Assembly (NCBI GenBank): GCA_021107755.1 | Contig: JAIOSF010000003.1 | Location: forward strand, 1 to 64,000 | Length of the DNA: 64,000 bases | Origin: Arcobacteraceae bacterium | Lineage (GTDB): Bacteria; Campylobacterota; Campylobacteria; Campylobacterales; Arcobacteraceae | Direction of reading: 5' to 3' | In this document: piece after piece, positions 18,724 through 28,094 of the stretch | Layout: the number at the start of each line of letters is the position of its first letter | How positions within the stretch are numbered: position 1 is the first letter of the stretch | Program-made: the position numbers and the translations under genes | The notes under the pieces: model-generated | The model's input: only the letters and a program-made list of their open reading frames with translations | Told to the model about the DNA's origin: nothing | The model's database searches: none

Positions 18724-19828
18724 CTTCCCTAAAATCTAAAATCCTTTCTGTTAAGTTTAACACTTCTTTTACTGTAATTTGTAACATACACTCTTGATAT
18801 TTACAGTTTTTAGCAATACATATATCACATGTTTTTTCTTTTTGAATATATAAATGGATATCCTGATCATAACAAGCATTACTTCCAATATGATTAGCAA
18901 CTACAAAAAAACCTATTGTCGGTACTTTCAATGCTATTGCAATATGTAAAGGTCCTGTATCAGGAGTAATCAATATATCTAATGAACCAATTAAAGCTGC
19001 GGCACTACCTAATTGAAATTTTCCAGCTAAATTAAATACTCTAGAACTATTAATTCCCTCTTCTACTTCATTTGTTAACTCTATTTCATTTGGTGCACCT
19101 GTAAGAACTATAATAGCATTTGGATATTTCAATAATATATTTTTACCTAACTCTACCCATTTATCATTAAACCACATCCTACTTATAGTTGATGCTCCTA
19201 TTTGAAAACCAATTAAAATACTATCACCATCTATATTTTGAGTGGACAAATAATCTAAAATTTCATTTTTCCAACTATCTTTTAATACTATATCCATATG
19301 AGGATCATTTTCGAATATATTTCCATATTCAAGTTGTTTTAATCTATCAAAAGTACCATGTCTATCTCCATATGAACTTATTGGTACATTGGTATGAAAT
19401 CTATTATATTCATTTTTATCATTTGGTATTTTAATAATATATTTTGAATTAGATAGTAATGCTAATGGTGTTGCTTGTGGTTCATTCGAGTGTAAGATAA
19501 ATGTAGTATCAATTTTTTTAGTTTTTAATACTTTTAAGACTTGAAAAAATTTCTTCCATTTTCCATCATATAAAACAATTTCATCAATATATTTATTTGT
19601 TTCAAATAATTTATAATTTGCAGGATTTAATAATACAATAAGTTTTTTAGTTGGATAATGTAATTTTAGACTTCTAAATACTGGTGTATTAAAAAGAGTA
19701 TCACCAATTGCAGTATTGGACATTAATAAAATATTATGAACACTATCCATAGGTATATGTTCTAATTTATCAACCCTTTTATTTTTTATTAAAAAATTAA
19801 CTAAAAAAGCAAATATGTCTAGTTTCAT
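18719..19828 (-). CDS. GT9-family heptosyltransferase-like protein
   Basis: 369 residues. Visible GT9 elements are LLMSNTAIGDTLFNTPVFRSL near residue 35, GFQIGASTISRMWFNDKW in the donor domain, and ITPDTGPLHIAIALKVPTIGFF, followed by a Cys-rich tail (CDICIAKNCKYQECM) as in WaaF. An N-terminal extension of about 25 residues is hydrophobic. The stop overlaps the probable ATT start of the SGNH gene, and its own start overlaps the next GT9 gene by 4 bp. It probably adds a heptose or related residue to LOS; the exact acceptor is unknown. Confidence 0.82.
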   Translation of the reverse strand: MKLDIFAFLVNFLIKNKRVDKLEHIPMDSVHNILLMSNTAIGDTLFNTPVFRSLKLHYPTKKLIVLLNPANYKLFETNKYIDEIVLYDGKWKKFFQVLKVLKTKKIDTTFILHSNEPQATPLALLSNSKYIIKIPNDKNEYNRFHTNVPISSYGDRHGTFDRLKQLEYGNIFENDPHMDIVLKDSWKNEILDYLSTQNIDGDSILIGFQIGASTISRMWFNDKWVELGKNILLKYPNAIIVLTGAPNEIELTNEVEEGINSSRVFNLAGKFQLGSAAALIGSLDILITPDTGPLHIAIALKVPTIGFFVVANHIGSNACYDQDIHLYIQKEKTCDICIAKNCKYQECMLQITVKEVLNLTERILDFRED

Positions 19829-20778
19829 GCTTTTTTAATACCATCAACAATAAATTCTGGTTTGATATTATTAGCAATTTTACTATCATCTTGTATAACT
19901 AGATCCTTATATCCCCAAGGAGCCCATTTAATCATGTCTGTTTTACCACCAATTGATATCGTCTTTGTACCAACTGCTGGAGCCAAATGCATCGCTCCAC
20001 CGTCAAGAGTAATAAATAATTTTACATTTTTAATTAAACCACCTAAGTCTTGAAGTGATGATGTTTTTATAAATTTAGCTTTTGTATTTTGTTCCAACCA
20101 AATTGCAGATTCAAAATCATCTGGTTCTGCACTTATTAAAATATTATAATCATCTAATTGTTCAAAAACTTGTTTGAATTTTTCTTTATCATATTTATTT
20201 TCTTGTATTCTTGATGATATATGAAAAAGGATATGTTCATTATATTGTGTATATTTATCACTTAATTCTTGATCAATATGGTATAAAGTATTTTCATCAT
20301 TATACTCAACACCAAATTCCTTTAAACAATCAAAACAAAATAAAACTTCATGTTGGTTATAGTTTAGTTTAACATGATGTGTAAAATTATCTTTCCCTTT
20401 TTGATTTTGAACTCCTATTTTATATTGAGCATTTGTAATATTTGCAAAAAGTTCTGCAGACTTTGAATAACCACTTCTAAATATAACAACTACATCATAA
20501 TTTTGTTTTCTTATATTTATTAAAATTCTTAATTTACCGAAAGCAGCTTTTATTTTTTCTAATAAACTCTTTCTATGTTTAGGTTTTGTGTAACAGTATA
20601 TTTTATCTACAAATGGGTTTTTATATATTGCATCATAGTTATAAGAGTTTACAACTATATCTATTTGATTATTTGGATATCTTTTTCTTAAAGCTTCAAT
20701 AGCTGGTGTTGTACATATAAGATCACCAACATTATCATTTCGAACAAGCAGTATCTTTTTATTTTCAATATCTGTCAC
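19825..20778 (-). CDS. GT9-family glycosyltransferase
   Basis: 317 residues: ILLVRNDNVGDLICTTPAIEAL at the N-terminus and TLDGGAMHLAPAVGTKTISIGG in the donor domain mark a GT9 heptosyltransferase-like enzyme. The usual DTGP motif is DGGA here, a variation seen in non-core GT9 enzymes. It overlaps its neighbours on both sides by 4 bp, so it is within a tightly coupled operon with the deacetylase upstream and another GT9 downstream. Sugar specificity unknown. Confidence 0.82.
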   Translation of the reverse strand: MTDIENKKILLVRNDNVGDLICTTPAIEALRKRYPNNQIDIVVNSYNYDAIYKNPFVDKIYCYTKPKHRKSLLEKIKAAFGKLRILINIRKQNYDVVVIFRSGYSKSAELFANITNAQYKIGVQNQKGKDNFTHHVKLNYNQHEVLFCFDCLKEFGVEYNDENTLYHIDQELSDKYTQYNEHILFHISSRIQENKYDKEKFKQVFEQLDDYNILISAEPDDFESAIWLEQNTKAKFIKTSSLQDLGGLIKNVKLFITLDGGAMHLAPAVGTKTISIGGKTDMIKWAPWGYKDLVIQDDSKIANNIKPEFIVDGIKKA

Positions 20779-21539
20779 TGAGGCTTAACCTTTGCATATA
20801 TATACCCTAAAAAACTATTTGAAAAAATTAATAAGTTTTTTTTCAACCATTTAGCATCTTTCTTTACTGCTATTCTTTTTATCTCTGTCATCTTATTATC
20901 AGGGAGATTTACCCCTCTTTTAGTAGTAAAAAGTATATCAAAATTTTCATTATTTGCTTCTTTTATTAACTCTTCAGAATAAATACCTCTAGGCCAACAA
21001 AGATAGCTATCTTCAAAACCTAAATTTTCTTGGATAAATTTTTTTGATTCCGTAAACTCATCTTTCCAACTTATATCTGAAAAATAATTATCCCTATGAG
21101 TGTGGGTATGAGAGTGTATATCAAAAATATCATTCATCTGTTTCAACTCATCCCAACTACAAACTACACTTCTTGGATTTGTTGACACTAGTTTTTTACA
21201 CTCACTATGTTTTTTTTCTATATATTCACAGTCATTTACTTTAGAAGCTTCATCTATCCATTGAGTAACCACAAAAAGTGTTGCTTTTAAGTTATATTTT
21301 TTTAAGATGGGATAGGCATAGACAAAATTATCTCTCCAACCATCATCGAAGGTTATCAATACAGATTTTTTAGGAACTTGTAATTTTCCTTGTTTAAATT
21401 GATAAAATTCTTCACTTGTAAGTGTTTTCCAACCATTATCAAATAAAAACTTCATTTGTTCTTCAAAATTCTTTACACTACTAGCTATAAAACTATCACT
21501 AGAAAGTATATGATGATACATTAAAACTGGTACACTCAT
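20775..21539 (-). CDS. Polysaccharide deacetylase (CE4/NodB family)
   Basis: 254 residues. CE4 motifs: YHH near the N-terminus, TFDDGWRDN (motif 1 with the catalytic base and metal Asp), HSHTHTHRD (motif 2, metal histidines) and a WPRG motif 3. No signal peptide is seen, and residues 1-30 are not strongly hydrophobic, so it probably acts in the cytoplasm on a lipid-linked or LOS intermediate, removing N- or O-acetyl groups. It lies between a GT4 gene and a GT9 gene in the LOS operon. Confidence 0.88.
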   Translation of the reverse strand: MSVPVLMYHHILSSDSFIASSVKNFEEQMKFLFDNGWKTLTSEEFYQFKQGKLQVPKKSVLITFDDGWRDNFVYAYPILKKYNLKATLFVVTQWIDEASKVNDCEYIEKKHSECKKLVSTNPRSVVCSWDELKQMNDIFDIHSHTHTHRDNYFSDISWKDEFTESKKFIQENLGFEDSYLCWPRGIYSEELIKEANNENFDILFTTKRGVNLPDNKMTEIKRIAVKKDAKWLKKNLLIFSNSFLGYIYAKVKPQ

Positions 21540-21542
21540 ACC

Positions 21543-22595
21543 TTATCCTACTAATTCTTTATAAAGTTTTTGTGTATCTTCCATCATTTTTTTTACTGAA
21601 AAGGTTTTCAATATAAAAGCTCTTGCATTTGATTTTAATTCTAAAAGTTTTGTTTCGTCTGTTAAAATATCATTTAATTGTTTCTCGAATATATCAAAAT
21701 CATCAAATAGATAACCCGTTTTTCCTTCTTTCAATGCTTCTGGTATTCCACCTACATTAGAAGCAACTACAGGGACACCACAACTTTGTGCTTCAAGTAA
21801 ACTTGTTCCCAAAGCTTCATGTCTAGAAGCTAAAACAAATAAATCAAAATTTGGTAATATTTTATCTATATCATCTCTATGCCCCAACATTATAACTTTA
21901 TCATTCACATTATATTCAATAATAGTTTTATTAATTTCATCTTTCATTGGTCCATCACCAACAATAATTAATTTAGCATCTATATGAATTTTTGAAAATG
22001 TTTTTATAAGTTCTTTATGTCTTTTTGCACCTCTCAAAACTGCTACACAACCTATAAGTTTAGTATCTTCAGGTATATTCAATTCTTCTCTTAAATCATA
22101 TACTAATGTATCACTAAATTTTTGTGTATCTATCCCTGTATAAATATTAACAAGTTTCTCTTTTTTTACACCAGCACTTATCAAGTAATCTTTAACTTGA
22201 TTACTTACAGTCACAACTTTTGTTGCTAAATTATAACTAAAAGGTTTTACGGGAACTATAAGATGTCGAACTCGAACAACTTTAGTATTTGTAAATAATC
22301 CCACAATATTCCCAATCCAAGCATCTTTTCCTGAATGTGTTGAGATAATATCTATCTTATTTTCATTTACAAATTTACATAGTTTATAAATTGTTTTTAG
22401 ATTATATATTTTATTAAGTTTTATAGTGAAAAATTCAGCATTAATTTCATCTCTTTTCTCATAAAGTGTACTATCCTCTTCCACCGCCCAAAATACTTTA
22501 TATTCATCACTGGGTAGATTATTAACAAGTCTAACAGTTCGTTTTTCTTGTCCACCCCATCCTCTTGAACTTTCCATCTCTAATATATTAATCAT
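21543..22595 (-). CDS. GT4-family glycosyltransferase
   Basis: 350 residues: SSRGWGGQEKRTVRLVNNL (acceptor loop), a VNIYTGIDTQKF hinge, GCVAVLRGAKRHKELI with the donor-phosphate Arg/Lys, IIVGDGPMKDEI and ASRHEALGTSLLEAQSCGVPVVAS with the EX7E motif. A cytoplasmic retaining transferase of LOS synthesis. It overlaps the WaaQ-like gene by 8 bp. Pattern resembles core GT4 enzymes next to waaQ-type genes; acceptor unknown. Confidence 0.85.
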   Translation of the reverse strand: MINILEMESSRGWGGQEKRTVRLVNNLPSDEYKVFWAVEEDSTLYEKRDEINAEFFTIKLNKIYNLKTIYKLCKFVNENKIDIISTHSGKDAWIGNIVGLFTNTKVVRVRHLIVPVKPFSYNLATKVVTVSNQVKDYLISAGVKKEKLVNIYTGIDTQKFSDTLVYDLREELNIPEDTKLIGCVAVLRGAKRHKELIKTFSKIHIDAKLIIVGDGPMKDEINKTIIEYNVNDKVIMLGHRDDIDKILPNFDLFVLASRHEALGTSLLEAQSCGVPVVASNVGGIPEALKEGKTGYLFDDFDIFEKQLNDILTDETKLLELKSNARAFILKTFSVKKMMEDTQKLYKELVG

Positions 22596-23697
22596 TATTC
22601 ATCTGCTTTATATTTTCTTTTATAAAATTTATATCTAACTTCATTAGACAATCACTTATCTTACTACCCTCGCAACCATCTTTTCCACAAGGTACACAGT
22701 CCCAATTTTCTTGAATCACTCTATGTTTTCCCATGGTTCTATATCCTCGTCTCGTAGTATATTCAGACTCCATCAAGTCATTATCCCAAGGACCCCAATG
22801 ATCTGCACCACTAGGTCCAAAAAAAGCTAAAACTGGGATATTATTTGCAGCACTAATATGCATAATAGCAGTATCAACACCTATAAAGAATTTCGCAGCA
22901 CTATTAAGATATGCTGTTTGTTTTAAAGTAAGTTTTCCAGCAAAATTTAAAGGTTCACTTTTAGATAATGATAAAATACTCTCTAATCTTTCTAACTCTT
23001 GTTTAACTGGTGCAGCTGTAAGAACTACTTTTACCTCTAATTGTTCTTGACAATAATCTATAATAGTAGCCATAGTTTGATCATTGATACATTTAAACAT
23101 CCATCTTGAAACTGCATGAATATGTATAAAACTTAATCTGTTCAAATTTTCTTGGTTTAAAAGTAAATCTACTTTTTGTTTATCTTCATCACTCCAAAAT
23201 ATTTCAGATTTTTTTTCCGTAATAGGTAAATTTAACACTTTTAAAGTATCTAAATCCATCTCTAAAGTATGTCGTAAACCTTGATTTGGTAAAAGATAGT
23301 CAAATACATTTTGTGTTAAAAAATTTTTACCACTTTTATATCCGATTTTAATACCCGCACCACTCAAAAGTGCAATTTGAGCACCTCTATCACCTTTTGT
23401 AGTATTTATAACTATATCATACTTATTTTTCCGTATTTTCCATGCAAATTTAATCTCTACAATAATGCGTTGAAAAGAGGATAAGCTTTTTATATACTCC
23501 CTATCATAAATTAAAACTTCATTGATATTTGGATTTAAAGTTACCATCTCTTGGGTACCTTTATTTACAGCGATATCTATTAATGCATCAGGATAATTAA
23601 GTTTCAAGTTTTTAATCAAAGGTGTTGTAAGTAGAACATCACCAATATTTCGAAACTTCATGATAAGTATTTTTTTAGGTTCTTTTATTCTATTCAT
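22588..23697 (-). CDS. LPS heptosyltransferase III-like (WaaQ family)
   Basis: 369 residues of GT9 type: KILIMKFRNIGDVLLTTPLI at the N-terminus is typical of the WaaQ subfamily; FIHIHAVSRWMFKCIND replaces the PGA signature; GVDTAIMHISAANNIPVLAFFGPSG and HWGPW follow, and a Cys pair (DCVPCGKDGCEGS) lies near the end. WaaQ adds the branching third heptose. Assignment to subfamily is by motif, so waaQ is not given as a firm symbol. It overlaps waaE by 4 bp. Confidence 0.82.
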   Translation of the reverse strand: MNRIKEPKKILIMKFRNIGDVLLTTPLIKNLKLNYPDALIDIAVNKGTQEMVTLNPNINEVLIYDREYIKSLSSFQRIIVEIKFAWKIRKNKYDIVINTTKGDRGAQIALLSGAGIKIGYKSGKNFLTQNVFDYLLPNQGLRHTLEMDLDTLKVLNLPITEKKSEIFWSDEDKQKVDLLLNQENLNRLSFIHIHAVSRWMFKCINDQTMATIIDYCQEQLEVKVVLTAAPVKQELERLESILSLSKSEPLNFAGKLTLKQTAYLNSAAKFFIGVDTAIMHISAANNIPVLAFFGPSGADHWGPWDNDLMESEYTTRRGYRTMGKHRVIQENWDCVPCGKDGCEGSKISDCLMKLDINFIKENIKQMNND

Positions 23698-24404
23698 TTA
23701 ATATATTTCCAAAATGTATATTGTGCATAAAGTTTTGAAATAACAAAACCATGCCATCCATCGAGGAATCCTCTTTTTAGTATAAATAATTTAAAAAATG
23801 TCCAATATGGATTGATAATTGCTTTTATCATATTTCTTTTTTTATGATTTAAAGTTGAGTAGTTATTTTGTTTTGTTATAAACTCTTCAATTGAATCATA
23901 GGCTAAATGGATTATATCATTTTTTAGATGTGAAGTATTTGTTATTTGTACACTTTCATGGACCTCTACCTCACTAAACTTTCCTTTTTGTCTATTAAAA
24001 AGTCTAATTGTGTAGTCTGGATATAGACCACAAGTTTTTATATCTTTTCCAAAAAAATTATTTAGTCTTGGAATAAAATATCCATCAAATTTTGGATTTT
24101 GTAACTCTTGGAGAATTTCATCTTGTAATTTATGAGAAATTCTTTCATCACTATCAAGAACAAATACCCAGTCATTAGAAGCTAACTCAACAGCTTTTTG
24201 TTTTTGTTTTCCAAACCCTAACCACTCTTGTTGAAAAACTTTTCCTCCAAGCTCTTTTGTAATACTTACAGTATCATCAGTAGAGCCACTATCAAGTATT
24301 AAGACTTCATCTGCAAATAAACTCGATTTAATAGCATCAGCTATAAATTTTTGCTCATTTTTTGTGATAATTACAATTGAAAGCTTATTTGTAGAGGTGT
24401 TCAT
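23694..24404 (-). CDS. waaE: GT2-family LPS core glycosyltransferase, WaaE/KdtX-like
   Basis: A GT-A inverting transferase. LSIVIITKNEQKFIADAI, LILDSGSTDDTVSI (UDP-binding), EWLGFGKQKQKAVELA and LDSDERIS (the DxD-like metal site) are the WaaE hallmarks; WaaE adds a glucose to heptose I in many bacteria. I take the ATG at 24404, which follows GGAAG at 7 bases and starts MNTSTNKLSIV. A longer frame to 24458 would run further into lpxL and adds a residue stretch unlike the family. It overlaps lpxL by 20 bp. Confidence 0.85.
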   Translation of the reverse strand: MNTSTNKLSIVIITKNEQKFIADAIKSSLFADEVLILDSGSTDDTVSITKELGGKVFQQEWLGFGKQKQKAVELASNDWVFVLDSDERISHKLQDEILQELQNPKFDGYFIPRLNNFFGKDIKTCGLYPDYTIRLFNRQKGKFSEVEVHESVQITNTSHLKNDIIHLAYDSIEEFITKQNNYSTLNHKKRNMIKAIINPYWTFFKLFILKRGFLDGWHGFVISKLYAQYTFWKYIK

Positions 24405-25275
24405 ATTGATTCTTCCATCTTTGGTGAAGCCAAAACCACTCTTCTGGTTTTTTCTCAATCACTTTTTGTGTAATGTTAGCTTGTTGCTGTACACAATTAA
24501 GAATATCTTTCTCTTTATCCCCTGTATCTACAAATTTAAACGGTTCATAAAATTCTATTGTATATTTTTCATAATCATCTGTAGTTATATAAGCTGGGAT
24601 AATAACTGCATCAAATCTTTTTGCTATAAGGGCTACGCTTGGAGTGTGACGCGCTTTTTTACCAAAAAAATCTATCAGTATACCCTCTTCATTTTTTGTA
24701 TTTTGATCTACTAAAATTCCAACAGCTTCATCTTTTTTCAATGCTTGAATCATCCCTTTCATAGCACCATGTTTACTTATAACATTCATATTATGCTGCT
24801 TTCTATTTGCTTCTAGTATCTCATTCATCACTTCACTATCAAGCTCTCTTCCAACTGTAGTCATAGGTATAAACTTTGCTGATATCCCTAAACCTAAAAG
24901 TTCCCAATTACCATAATGTGCTGCTAGGATAATTATTTTTTGTTTATTTTTAATAGCTTGAGTAAGGTATTCTTCATGTTTAAAATCAACTTTTGTAAGA
25001 AGTTCTTCTCTTGAGATTCCTTGATTTTTTACAAAATCTGCAAGTGTATGAGTAAGATTCTTATAACATTTTTTGATGATGTTTTCTTTTTTTGATTCTT
25101 CTAATTTATTTCCAAATGCTAACTCTAGATTTACCTTAGCTATTTTTTTATGTTTTTTATCTAGCTTATAAATTATCCAAGATAAACTATCTAATAAAAA
25201 ATTTAAAATTACTTTTGGAGTATATTTAATAAAAAACTTAAAAATATAAAATGTATATAAATAAACTCTATCCAA
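24385..25275 (-). CDS. lpxL: Lipid A late acyltransferase (LpxL/HtrB family)
   Basis: 296 residues with an N-terminal hydrophobic anchor and the H-x4-E catalytic motif in AAHYGNWELLG, plus GILVDQNTKNEEG and the late WFWLHQRWK segment typical of LpxL. It transfers a secondary acyl chain to (Kdo2-)lipid IVA at the inner membrane. It overlaps waaC by 8 bp and waaE by 20 bp, the usual arrangement in Campylobacterota LOS loci. Only one late acyltransferase is present in the window, so acyl-chain choice is open. Confidence 0.92.
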   Translation of the reverse strand: MDRVYLYTFYIFKFFIKYTPKVILNFLLDSLSWIIYKLDKKHKKIAKVNLELAFGNKLEESKKENIIKKCYKNLTHTLADFVKNQGISREELLTKVDFKHEEYLTQAIKNKQKIIILAAHYGNWELLGLGISAKFIPMTTVGRELDSEVMNEILEANRKQHNMNVISKHGAMKGMIQALKKDEAVGILVDQNTKNEEGILIDFFGKKARHTPSVALIAKRFDAVIIPAYITTDDYEKYTIEFYEPFKFVDTGDKEKDILNCVQQQANITQKVIEKKPEEWFWLHQRWKNQYEHLYK

Positions 25276-26260
25276 CTAATAATTCCTTTGCTATATGGTA
25301 TATATCTTTTGCTTTTATCTCTTTGATACTAAAATCATTTTTATCTAACTTTAGAGGGTTTACATAACTATCTGACTTTATCACTTTATTAATATCTGTT
25401 ATGTAAGTATTTCTATATTCTGGAGTATTTCCAAAAATTGTAATTGATGGTATATTTACAGCCCAAGCTATATGTGTAGGACCTGTATCTGCTCCTATTA
25501 CTAACTTAGCATTAGTTATTATACCTATTAAGTCATTTAGACTCCCTTTAGGGGCTATTTGTATCTGTTTATTTTGTTCATTTAACCAATTAACAATAGC
25601 ATATTCTTCATCATTTCCCCACACAGCCAAAATATTTTTATCTAATCTTTGTGATAATTCTAAAAAATTTTCTTTAGGATATATTTTATTTTCTTTTGAC
25701 GCCCCCACTACAAAAACTATATCATATGTAAGTTCAACTGTAGATGTAGAAAATAAAAAAGCTTTTTTTTCTAAAATATCTTTTTTTGTAATAGTTATAT
25801 TAAGAGCTTTTGAGATAAGTTTACAATTTCTATCGATTACATTTTTTTCATAACCTATATTTACTTTTTCATCGTAAAACCAGCTAGCAACACTCTCACG
25901 AATAGAATCTTTATCAAATCCAACTATTTTGCTTCCTACAATTCTTCTACCAACAATTACAGATACTATTGCAGATTTTAGAAGCCCTTGTGCATCTATT
26001 ACGATATCATAATTATTTTTTGCATAGATATTTAGTAATTTTATTTGCTCAAATATTGCTAATTTGTTTTTTTTAATAGATTTAAGATTTATTGGTAAAA
26101 TATTATCTATATCTGGATGATTTTCTAAAATTCCCTTAAATGACTCTTCTACTATCCAATCTATTTGAATTTGAGGTAACTGTTGTTTTATAAATTGTAA
26201 AACAACTTGTGAATGGATAATGTCACCCATTGCAGATAACTTAACAATACAAATTTTCAT
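25268..26260 (-). CDS. waaC: LPS heptosyltransferase I
   Basis: A 330-residue GT9 enzyme that adds the first heptose to Kdo. MKICIVKLSAMGDIIHSQVV is the WaaC N-terminus (KLSxxGD), IVIDAQGLLKSA is a WaaC signature strand, and GADTGPTHIAWAVNIPSITIFGNTP the donor loop. It is first of the LOS genes after ppx, separated from it by one base, and overlaps lpxL. Confidence 0.95.
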   Translation of the reverse strand: MKICIVKLSAMGDIIHSQVVLQFIKQQLPQIQIDWIVEESFKGILENHPDIDNILPINLKSIKKNKLAIFEQIKLLNIYAKNNYDIVIDAQGLLKSAIVSVIVGRRIVGSKIVGFDKDSIRESVASWFYDEKVNIGYEKNVIDRNCKLISKALNITITKKDILEKKAFLFSTSTVELTYDIVFVVGASKENKIYPKENFLELSQRLDKNILAVWGNDEEYAIVNWLNEQNKQIQIAPKGSLNDLIGIITNAKLVIGADTGPTHIAWAVNIPSITIFGNTPEYRNTYITDINKVIKSDSYVNPLKLDKNDFSIKEIKAKDIYHIAKELLVG

Positions 26261-26261
26261 T

Positions 26262-27740
26262 TTAATCTAGTTCTACAACTATATCTTGTGGTACTTCTAT
26301 CTTAAAAAGATCACTTTTTACTAAATGATTTTCATCTTGGGAACTTACTCTTAAAATATTATCTTCAAGTATAAAATCATATTTTATTTTTCCGTATTCT
26401 GTATTTAAAGTTAAATTTAAAGTCATCATAAAATTTAACCAATGTATTGTTTCAATAGATGGTAATAAGTTCCCAAATTGATTTATATCATCAACTTTTG
26501 GAAGTGCTTTTCCACTGTACTTTGCAACTATTGAGATTAAAACTTTTTCTTCATGGGAAAATCCATAGTTTAAGCCATTTAAGATAAACCAAAAAGAGTT
26601 CTCTTGTGTTTTATAAAAGTTCAGTGATTGACCTATCAATTGTAACTTTGAAGCTATTACAAGGATTGAACTGTATTTTGATTCAAGATTATGTAGTGGT
26701 TGTAAAATATCAAATATTTTTTTTGCATTATTACCTAAATAAGCACTTTGTGTTTGATCGTCTACAAATCTATCTAACAAACTTCTTACACTTGGATTAA
26801 AATTAGCTGGAAACTTATGATTTGAAGTTCTAAGTATATCAGATAAATAAACACCTTCTCTAACTCCAACACCACTTGTAATAACATTTTGAACTTGAAA
26901 ATACTCTAAAATTGTTTTAAAAATAAATGTACCTGTAGCAATAGTATCAAATCTATCTTTTCGTACTCCTGCTTGTTTTAACTCTTTTTTAGTTTGTGCA
27001 TTTATGATAGTTTCAAATAAGCTCATATTTTCTTTTACAACATAAGTAAACCCATGTAAAGTATCTATAGGATGTTTTGTATTTTGTATCACACAACGAC
27101 TTAAAGCTCTTGCTGTTCCACCAAGCCCAACTATATACTTAAAAAGATAATAATAGTTTGTAAAAATCTCTTTATTATTCTCAATTTGCGCAATGATAAA
27201 ATTCTTTGCACCTTCAAAATCATTTTTATTAAAAAACAATTCTTGAATTCTCACTGTTCCAATATTTAAAGAGATCGTTTCAACCATATTTTGCTCTTTG
27301 ACAAATGCAAACTCTGTACTACCACCACCTATATCCATAGTTACAAAATCATTACACTTTAAAAGATTAAGAGCAGCAACACCACCATAATAAGCCTCTT
27401 TTTGTCCATTAATTACTTTTATATTGAGTTTTAATTCTTTTGAAACTCGACTTAAAAATAATTTTGCATTTGGGGCATCTCTCAGTGCTGAAGTTGCTAC
27501 ACAAAGTATTTTTCTTGATTTTAAATTTTTTGCAATATTAAGAAATGATTTTAGAGCATCGTAAGCTCTTTGCATTGGAAGTTCTTGAAGGTTACCACTA
27601 TTTTCATAACAACCTTCACTGATTTTTACTTTTGATTTTGATTCATTGATTAGATGAAAAGCATATCGACTGGTCTTTTTAAAAACAACCATCCGCATTG
27701 AGTTAGAACCAATATCGATGACGGTTGTTATTTTTGCCAT
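26262..27740 (-). CDS. ppx: Exopolyphosphatase / pppGpp phosphohydrolase (Ppx/GppA family)
   Basis: 492 residues. Actin-fold phosphatase motifs: VIDIGSNSMRMVVF at the N-terminus, TSALRDAPN, the catalytic Glu region INGQKEAYYGG, and DIGGGSTEFAF (phosphate 2), then an HD-like C-terminal half. The family removes phosphate from polyphosphate and from pppGpp; which substrate dominates cannot be told. One base separates it from ferredoxin upstream and from waaC downstream, so stress-nucleotide metabolism and LOS genes appear to share an operon. Confidence 0.92.
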   Translation of the reverse strand: MAKITTVIDIGSNSMRMVVFKKTSRYAFHLINESKSKVKISEGCYENSGNLQELPMQRAYDALKSFLNIAKNLKSRKILCVATSALRDAPNAKLFLSRVSKELKLNIKVINGQKEAYYGGVAALNLLKCNDFVTMDIGGGSTEFAFVKEQNMVETISLNIGTVRIQELFFNKNDFEGAKNFIIAQIENNKEIFTNYYYLFKYIVGLGGTARALSRCVIQNTKHPIDTLHGFTYVVKENMSLFETIINAQTKKELKQAGVRKDRFDTIATGTFIFKTILEYFQVQNVITSGVGVREGVYLSDILRTSNHKFPANFNPSVRSLLDRFVDDQTQSAYLGNNAKKIFDILQPLHNLESKYSSILVIASKLQLIGQSLNFYKTQENSFWFILNGLNYGFSHEEKVLISIVAKYSGKALPKVDDINQFGNLLPSIETIHWLNFMMTLNLTLNTEYGKIKYDFILEDNILRVSSQDENHLVKSDLFKIEVPQDIVVELD

Positions 27741-27992
27741 TTAGTCTTCTTTTTCTAGTTGATCAAATTTAAACTGTAGCTCTTCCATAGTTTCTTGATT
27801 ATCTGGGTCTAAAACAATACAATCAACAGGACAAACCTCTATACATTGAGGTTCATCAAAACTCCCTACACACTCCGTACATAGATCCGAATCTATTATA
27901 TAAATTGGATCACCCTCTTCTATAGCGATATTTGGACACTCTTCTCTACAAGCATCACAAGCAATACACTCATCTGTTATCATTAGTGACAT
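27741..27992 (-). CDS. 2x[4Fe-4S] ferredoxin, YfhL-type
   Basis: 83 residues. First cluster motif CIACDACREECPN, second CTECVGSFDEPQCIEVCPVDC with the seven-residue insert between the second and third cysteines that marks the YfhL/Alv-type low-potential ferredoxins. A short acidic helix (METLQ-like, MEELQFKFDQLEKED) ends it. Cytoplasmic electron carrier; partner unknown. It heads the ppx-waaC minus-strand transcript. Confidence 0.95.
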   Translation of the reverse strand: MSLMITDECIACDACREECPNIAIEEGDPIYIIDSDLCTECVGSFDEPQCIEVCPVDCIVLDPDNQETMEELQFKFDQLEKED

Positions 27993-28094
27993 ATAAACTT
28001 TCCTATTATAATTAAATTTAATGGATTTATAACCTAATTTCCTTTAATAAATCTTTAACCATAAATAAGTGTTTATAATTTTCACCTTTATAAA

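Noticed and set aside
23694-24458. Longer N-terminus for the GT2 (waaE) gene up to 24458
   Set aside because: It would run further into lpxL and the extra residues do not resemble the family; ATG 24404 follows GGAAG.
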